From contig PDPT01000017.1 in assembly GCA_002746605.1 (NCBI GenBank), positions 1 through 39,551 of the forward strand: a stretch of DNA of 39,551 nucleotides, in the 5' to 3' direction. The translations under genes were made by a program, and so were the position numbers. Shown here piece by piece: positions 35,380 to 39,551 of the stretch; the stretch's first letter is position 1, and each line of letters begins with the position of its first letter. The notes beneath the pieces were generated by a model that was given only the letters and a program-made list of their open reading frames with translations, made no database searches and had not been told where the DNA came from. The stretch comes from Ignavibacteriota bacterium. GTDB taxonomy: Bacteria; Bacteroidota; Ignavibacteria; Ignavibacteriales; Melioribacteraceae.

Positions 35380-37662
35380 ATGAAATTTCTAAAAATATTT
35401 TATGTTCTCCTATTTCAAATTATTTCATTAAATGTATTTGCACAAACTACAGGAACAATAAGCGGAAAAGTTGCTGATATAATTTCCAGCCAACCTCTAC
35501 CCGGTGTAAATATTCTTGTTGTAGGAACAAATTTTGGAACATCTACGAATATAAATGGTGAATTCAAAATTAAAAATATTCCTGTGGGTAACTACCAGGT
35601 TAGAGCAAGTTTCATTGGCTACACAACCCAAATCAAATCAGATGTAATCGTAAACAGCACCAAACCAAGTTTTATAAATTTTAAGTTGGAAGAATCTGTA
35701 ATTGAGCTTGAAGGCGTTACCGTTACCGCAGATCTTTTCGAGAATGTTCCAACAGAAGTAAACAGCATTAAATCATTTTCATACGAAGAAATACGCAGAG
35801 CACCCGGAGGATTTGAAGATGTTGTGCGTGCACTCTCCATTTTACCCGGTGTAGCAAGACAAAGTGCTGGAAGAAATGATTTGGTTGTACGCGGAGGAGC
35901 ACCTTCGGAAAATTTATACTTAGTTGATGGTTTTACCGTACCAAATATTAATCATTTCGGAAGTCAAGGTTCAACGGGCGGTCCTTTAAGTTTTATTAAT
36001 TTAGATTTCGTAAATGAAACTACATTTTCAACCGGTGGTTTTCAAGCTAATTACGGCGATAAACTTTCTTCAGTCTTAAAAATTGATTTACGTGAAGGAA
36101 GAAAAGATAGAATTGGTGGTAAAGTTTTAGTTTCTGCAAGTCAGTTTGGTTTCAACTTAGAAGGTCCCGTAAATGATAAAAGCAATTTTCTTTTTTCGAT
36201 AAGAAGAAGTTACCTTGATTTTATCTTTAACGCAGCCGGATTTAATTTTGTACCGGAATATTATGATTTGCTAACGAAGTATAATTATAACATCGATAAC
36301 AAAAATAAAATATCCTATCTCTTCATCGGAGCATTAGATAGAGTAAAATTTAATAACGACGATAAAGATGATATATATGATAATTCTCGAATACTCGGAA
36401 CTGATCAAAATCAATACACTACAGGAATTTCGTTCAAACACTTATTTAGCAAAGGTTTTTACAATTTAACATTAAATAGAAATTATGTGAAATATGACGG
36501 GTTTCAAAAAGATACTTTACTTAATCCTATATTTCTAAACCAGTCCAAAGAAGCAGAACATGAATTTAAAGCAGACTTGGTCTATAAAATTGCAAAGTCC
36601 TCCGAAGTAAATATCGGGACATCATTTAAGATTATAAACTTTAAAAGTAAAATACTTTTTCCCAAACAATATAGAACTACATTCGGTGAAATTTTACCAA
36701 TAACGTCAATAAATACAAACACAAATTTTTACAAAGCATGTTTATACGCTCTTTATAGTGCAAATTACTTTGGTGCTTTAAGATTCAATTTCGGATTGCG
36801 AACCAATTATTTTAATGCAGTTGAAAATAAATTTACAGTTAGTCCAAGATTATCTCTCGGTTACGACATTAACAATCTAATAAACATAAATTTTAGTACA
36901 GGAATTTACAGACAAGCACCATCTTATATTTGGCTTGCCATACCGGAAAATAAAAAGTTAGAATCAATTCAGGTTAATCAATATATCCTTGGTTTAAGTT
37001 ATATGTTCAGAAAGGATACAAAACTTAAAGTAGAAACATTTTTTAAAGACTACTCTAAATATCCTACAAGTTTAATTCGTCCTTACTTGGTTTTAGCAAA
37101 TACCGGAGCAGGTTACTCGGGCACAAAAGATAACTTTGGAGCCTTTGGTTTGGAACCACTAACAAGCAAAGGGAAAGGTTATTCAAGGGGTGTTGAATTT
37201 TCAGTCCAAAAAAAATCCACAAAAAATAATCTTTACGGTGTTGCAAGCTTAACATACTGCCAGACTTATTTTGCGGGATTGGATAATGTTGAACGTGAAG
37301 GACAATATAATCAAAGTTGGATTATTAATTTAAGCGGCGGTTTTATATTCAACAGTAAATGGGAAACTTCTTTTAAGTTTAGATTTGCAACCGGTTCACC
37401 TTATACACCTTTTAATCCGGATGGGACACAAAATATTACAGACTATTTAAGTTTAAACTTAAAAAGTTCTCACGGTCTTGATATTAGAGTTGATAGGAGA
37501 TGGGATTTTTCTAATTTAACTTTAATAACCTACATTGATTTACAAAATATTTATAATCAAAAAAATATTACGGGCGTACGATATAATTATCGTACTAAAA
37601 AAATTGAAGAAAATGAAGAAATTGGAATTTTACCTTCAATAGGAATCAGTTTAGAATTTTAG
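35380..37662 (+). CDS. TonB-dependent outer-membrane receptor with carboxypeptidase-like regulatory domain
   Basis: A 760-aa outer-membrane protein. Signal peptide 1-21 (ending NVFAQ). Residues ~24-110 form a CarboxypepD_reg-like domain (GTISGKVADIISSQPLPGVN, INGEFKIKNIPVGNYQVRAS). Residues ~115-235 form the plug (DVVRALSILPGVARQSAGRN, DLVVRGGAPSENLYLVDGF). The remainder is a beta-barrel ending with a terminal Phe (IGISLEF), the typical last residue of outer-membrane barrels. No SusD partner follows, so it is more likely a transporter of a small ligand than part of a glycan-utilisation locus. Ligand unknown. Ribosome site AAAGGATAG lies seven bases before the ATG. Confidence 0.92.
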   Translation: MKFLKIFYVLLFQIISLNVFAQTTGTISGKVADIISSQPLPGVNILVVGTNFGTSTNINGEFKIKNIPVGNYQVRASFIGYTTQIKSDVIVNSTKPSFINFKLEESVIELEGVTVTADLFENVPTEVNSIKSFSYEEIRRAPGGFEDVVRALSILPGVARQSAGRNDLVVRGGAPSENLYLVDGFTVPNINHFGSQGSTGGPLSFINLDFVNETTFSTGGFQANYGDKLSSVLKIDLREGRKDRIGGKVLVSASQFGFNLEGPVNDKSNFLFSIRRSYLDFIFNAAGFNFVPEYYDLLTKYNYNIDNKNKISYLFIGALDRVKFNNDDKDDIYDNSRILGTDQNQYTTGISFKHLFSKGFYNLTLNRNYVKYDGFQKDTLLNPIFLNQSKEAEHEFKADLVYKIAKSSEVNIGTSFKIINFKSKILFPKQYRTTFGEILPITSINTNTNFYKACLYALYSANYFGALRFNFGLRTNYFNAVENKFTVSPRLSLGYDINNLININFSTGIYRQAPSYIWLAIPENKKLESIQVNQYILGLSYMFRKDTKLKVETFFKDYSKYPTSLIRPYLVLANTGAGYSGTKDNFGAFGLEPLTSKGKGYSRGVEFSVQKKSTKNNLYGVASLTYCQTYFAGLDNVEREGQYNQSWIINLSGGFIFNSKWETSFKFRFATGSPYTPFNPDGTQNITDYLSLNLKSSHGLDIRVDRRWDFSNLTLITYIDLQNIYNQKNITGVRYNYRTKKIEENEEIGILPSIGISLEF

Positions 37663-37703
37663 TAGAAAAGATTATTTATAATTTGTTCAATTAAAAGATA
37701 AAA

Positions 37704-39068
37704 ATGATAAATAAAAAAAGAATTAAATATTTGCGTGAAGGCAACATTGGAGTTGGTCCATTAGTTTATTGGATGCAGAGAGAGCAGCGTGTTCATGATA
37801 ATTGGGCTTTAATTTATTCTTATCAAAAAGCTAAAGAAAACAAAAGTGAGTTAATTGTAGTTTTCAATCTTGTAACAAAATTTTTGGAAGCAACTTTAAC
37901 ACAATATCACTTTTTGATTGAAGGCTTAAAAGAAGTTGAAGAAAATTTAAATAAATTAAATATAAAATTTTACTTAACCACAGGAAAGCCCGAAGATGAA
38001 ATTCCAAAATTAATCAAAAAAGAAAGGGCATCTTTACTTGTAACGGATTTCAATCCGATTAGAATTATTGAAAAATGGCAAATACAAGTTAAAAATAAAA
38101 TTTCAATACCATTCCATCAGATAGATGCACACAACATCGTTCCTGTTTGGGAAACAAGTAACAAGTTAGAATTTGCCGCATACACTATCAGACCGAAAAT
38201 AAATAAACAACTCAGCGAATTTTTAGACGATTTTCCTAAAATAAGTAAACTGCAAAATAAAAATTTTAGTGCAAGTAAAATCAAGTGGGAAAAGCTCTAT
38301 AAAAGCTTAAAAATAAATAGCAGCACAAAACCAAATAAAATTTTTACTTCGGGAGAAGATGCTGCTTTTAGAACGATTAAACATTTTATTGAACAAAAGT
38401 TTGATAAATACTCGGAAGAAAGAAATAATCCAAATAAAAATGCTATATCGAATATTTCACCTTATTTGCATTTCGGACAAATTTCAGCTCAAAGAATTGC
38501 TTTAATGTTAAATAATTTTAACGGTTCCAATAATTCAGTAAAAACATATCTAGAAGAATTAATTGTAAGACGAGAACTTTCCGATAATTTTTGTTATTAC
38601 AATAAGAACTATGACAACTTTAACGGATTTCCTGATTGGGCAAAAAAAACTTTGAACGAACACCGCAATGATAAACGTGAATATATTTATTCTCTTAAAA
38701 AATTTGAAGAAGCTAAAACTCACGATGACCTTTGGAATGCTGCCCAACTTGAAATGATTATTACAGGGAAAATGCACGGATATATGCGAATGTATTGGGC
38801 AAAGAAAATTCTTGAGTGGACGGAAAGTCCCGAACAAGCAATGGAATTTGCAATTTACCTAAACGACAAATATGAACTTGATGGTAGAGATCCAAACGGT
38901 TATGTTGGAGTTGCTTGGTCAATTGGCGGCGTACACGATAGAGCTTGGACAGAAAGACCAATCTTTGGGAAAATCCGTTACATGAACTACAACGGCTGTA
39001 AAAGAAAGTTTAATGTAAAAAGTTATATTGAAAAATTTATTGATTCCGAACAAAAAAGTTTTTTTTAA
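37704..39068 (+). CDS. phr: Class II CPD photolyase
   Basis: Repairs cyclobutane pyrimidine dimers using light and FAD. The 454-aa protein starts with a Rossmann-type antenna domain (PLVYWMQREQRVHDNWAL) and ends with the FAD-binding helical domain. Class II hallmarks are present: LGxGQIS-like LHFGQISAQRIAL, FLEELIVRRELSDNF-like YLEELIVRRELSDNFC, GKMHGYMRMYWAKKILEW and DPNGYVGVAWSIGGVHDRAW then ERPIFGKIRYMNY. The length is normal for the class. It lies 41 bases after the TonB-receptor stop and may share its transcript; its own ribosome site is weak. Confidence 0.95.
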   Translation: MINKKRIKYLREGNIGVGPLVYWMQREQRVHDNWALIYSYQKAKENKSELIVVFNLVTKFLEATLTQYHFLIEGLKEVEENLNKLNIKFYLTTGKPEDEIPKLIKKERASLLVTDFNPIRIIEKWQIQVKNKISIPFHQIDAHNIVPVWETSNKLEFAAYTIRPKINKQLSEFLDDFPKISKLQNKNFSASKIKWEKLYKSLKINSSTKPNKIFTSGEDAAFRTIKHFIEQKFDKYSEERNNPNKNAISNISPYLHFGQISAQRIALMLNNFNGSNNSVKTYLEELIVRRELSDNFCYYNKNYDNFNGFPDWAKKTLNEHRNDKREYIYSLKKFEEAKTHDDLWNAAQLEMIITGKMHGYMRMYWAKKILEWTESPEQAMEFAIYLNDKYELDGRDPNGYVGVAWSIGGVHDRAWTERPIFGKIRYMNYNGCKRKFNVKSYIEKFIDSEQKSFF

Positions 39069-39123
39069 GAATTAAGAGGAAAAGAGAACAATTTTTAGTT
39101 ACTTTTCTATAGCTTCAACAACA

Positions 39124-39285
39124 TTAGTCATGTAAATAATAGCCTTTTCCGTTTTCTATTCCATTATCGTTTAGTGTTAAGCGTACACTACCAAGATGGT
39201 CATTTACAAAGTAAAAGCGTTCGTCCGTTGTGTTTTGTTTCTTCACATAGCCTATCATTCCGTTACCGAATATTTTTAACTTATT
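39124..39285 (-). pseudogene. Rhs/YD-repeat protein core fragment
   Basis: On the minus strand a 53-codon open frame reads KIFGNGMIGYVKKQNTTDER, FYFVNDHLGSVRLTLNDNG, ENGKGYYLHD, then TAA. 'YFVNDHLGSVR.T...G' is the hallmark junction of Rhs core domains. A TAA lies just upstream (39286-39288), and the frame stops at the point where a complete protein would continue into 'YDPFG' and a C-terminal toxin. No start codon with a ribosome site is seen, so this is a remnant. Confidence 0.7.
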
Positions 39286-39287
39286 TT

Positions 39288-39316
39288 AGCCACCACACAA
39301 ATTTTGTATAGTGGCT
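39288..39316. repeat. Hairpin with AGCCAC/GTGGCT arms
   Basis: AGCCAC (39288-39293) and GTGGCT (39311-39316) pair, and ACAAA/TTTTGT inside extends the structure. TGTTTTAT follows on the plus strand, so it could end transcripts from the photolyase gene, or it is part of the adjacent remnant. Confidence 0.35.
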
Positions 39317-39340
39317 GTTTTATAATAGTTGCACAGAGTA

Positions 39341-39367
39341 TGCCTCGCAATGTTTTTAGGCGGGGTA
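39341..39367 (-). terminator. Hairpin downstream of the partial minus-strand gene
   Basis: TGCCTCGC (39341-39348) pairs with GCGGGGTA (39360-39367) over eight base pairs including two G-U wobbles. It is GC-rich against an AT-rich background and lies 34 bases beyond the stop codon of the partial gene at 39401. No T-run is present, so the terminator role is tentative. Confidence 0.35.
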
Positions 39368-39400
39368 AGCTCCATTTTTAATGCAAGTTGCCAACAAAAA

Positions 39401-39551
39401 TCATTCATAATATCGTAGATTGTCTTTAATATTTCCAGTGAATGTTATTTGCTTCATTTCTTTTGTGTTTAAATTTAGTAAATAGATATCTTCATCAAAA
39501 GTATCTGGATTAGTTGATTCTTTACTCCCAATAAAATAAATAAAATTTTCA
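39401..39551 (-). CDS. C-terminal end of a protein cut by the window edge, beta-propeller-like
   Basis: The minus-strand frame entering from the right edge encodes the last 49 residues, ENFIYFIGSKESTNPDTFDE, DIYLLNLNTKEMKQITFTGN, IKDNLRYYE, then TGA. The pattern 'DIYLLNLNTKEMKQITFTG' is that of a TolB/WD40-like propeller blade as found in exported Bacteroidota-type proteins. Nothing more can be said without the rest of the gene. Confidence 0.6.
   Translation of the reverse strand, partial: ENFIYFIGSKESTNPDTFDEDIYLLNLNTKEMKQITFTGNIKDNLRYYE

Noticed and set aside
39341..39367. Possible integron attC site near the right edge
   Set aside because: The hairpin lacks the GTTRRRY/RYYYAAC core sites and there is no integrase gene; a simple terminator-like hairpin is enough.
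1..39551. CRISPR arrays, tRNA genes, toxin-antitoxin or defence islands
   Set aside because: I looked for regularly spaced short repeats, cloverleaf-like sequences with GTTCRA loops and known defence motifs in the gaps and found none. The only regular repeats are the coding 141-bp units.

Overview
The window is AT-rich chromosomal DNA. It begins inside a 16S rRNA gene whose sequence, together with the gene content (TonB-dependent receptor with a carboxypeptidase-like regulatory domain, GH97 glycosidase, exported tricorn-type protease, RpoN, TAnnTTTG-like promoter elements), points to the Bacteroidota/Chlorobiota/Ignavibacteria group. Ignavibacteria is my best guess. This placement is by recognition and was not computed.

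Layout. (1) 1-866: 5' part of a 16S gene on the minus strand, its leader with a boxA-like element and a good promoter. (2) 867-9517: a long minus-strand run of housekeeping genes reading toward the rRNA gene: DUF3109 protein, rpoN, an ICMT-like membrane methyltransferase, a two-domain parvulin, hslV, hslU, rnhC and pfkA. Several are overlapping or nearly contiguous. (3) 9518-10333: a scar of dead mobile DNA with an IS5-type transposase N-terminus, a solo IS256-type end, a REP-like inverted repeat and a strong hairpin. (4) 10334-20264: exported tricorn-type protease, an acylating aldehyde dehydrogenase with a tail resembling a microcompartment-targeting peptide, a small membrane protein with HEGGH, a CstA-type transporter and a GH97 glycosidase. 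(5) 20465-26857: a divergent-deacetylase-like exported protein converging on an M16 protein without its zinc motif, then galK-galT and a divergent Ank-like MOP-superfamily transporter. GH97 (alpha-galactosidase/glucosidase), galT and galK could together use galactosides.

(6) 26858-28100: remnant of an IS256-family element whose middle has been replaced by a decayed Rhs-tail-like sequence; it abuts the 3' end of carB. (7) 28107-32389: carA-carB, overlapping by one base. (8) 32977-35266: a tightly coupled pair, a BON-OmpA envelope protein and a membrane-anchored coiled-coil protein with near-identical 47-residue repeats and a C-terminal helix-hairpin-helix domain, closed by a perfect hairpin. 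This is the best candidate here for an undescribed system. (9) 35380-39551: TonB-dependent receptor, class II CPD photolyase, an Rhs core fragment and the 3' end of a beta-propeller-like gene cut by the window edge.

I found no CRISPR array, no tRNA gene, no prophage and no recognisable defence island. Most of the window is ordinary core genome; the novelty lies in the OmpA/coiled-coil/HhH pair, a few poorly characterised membrane proteins and the mobile-element scars.
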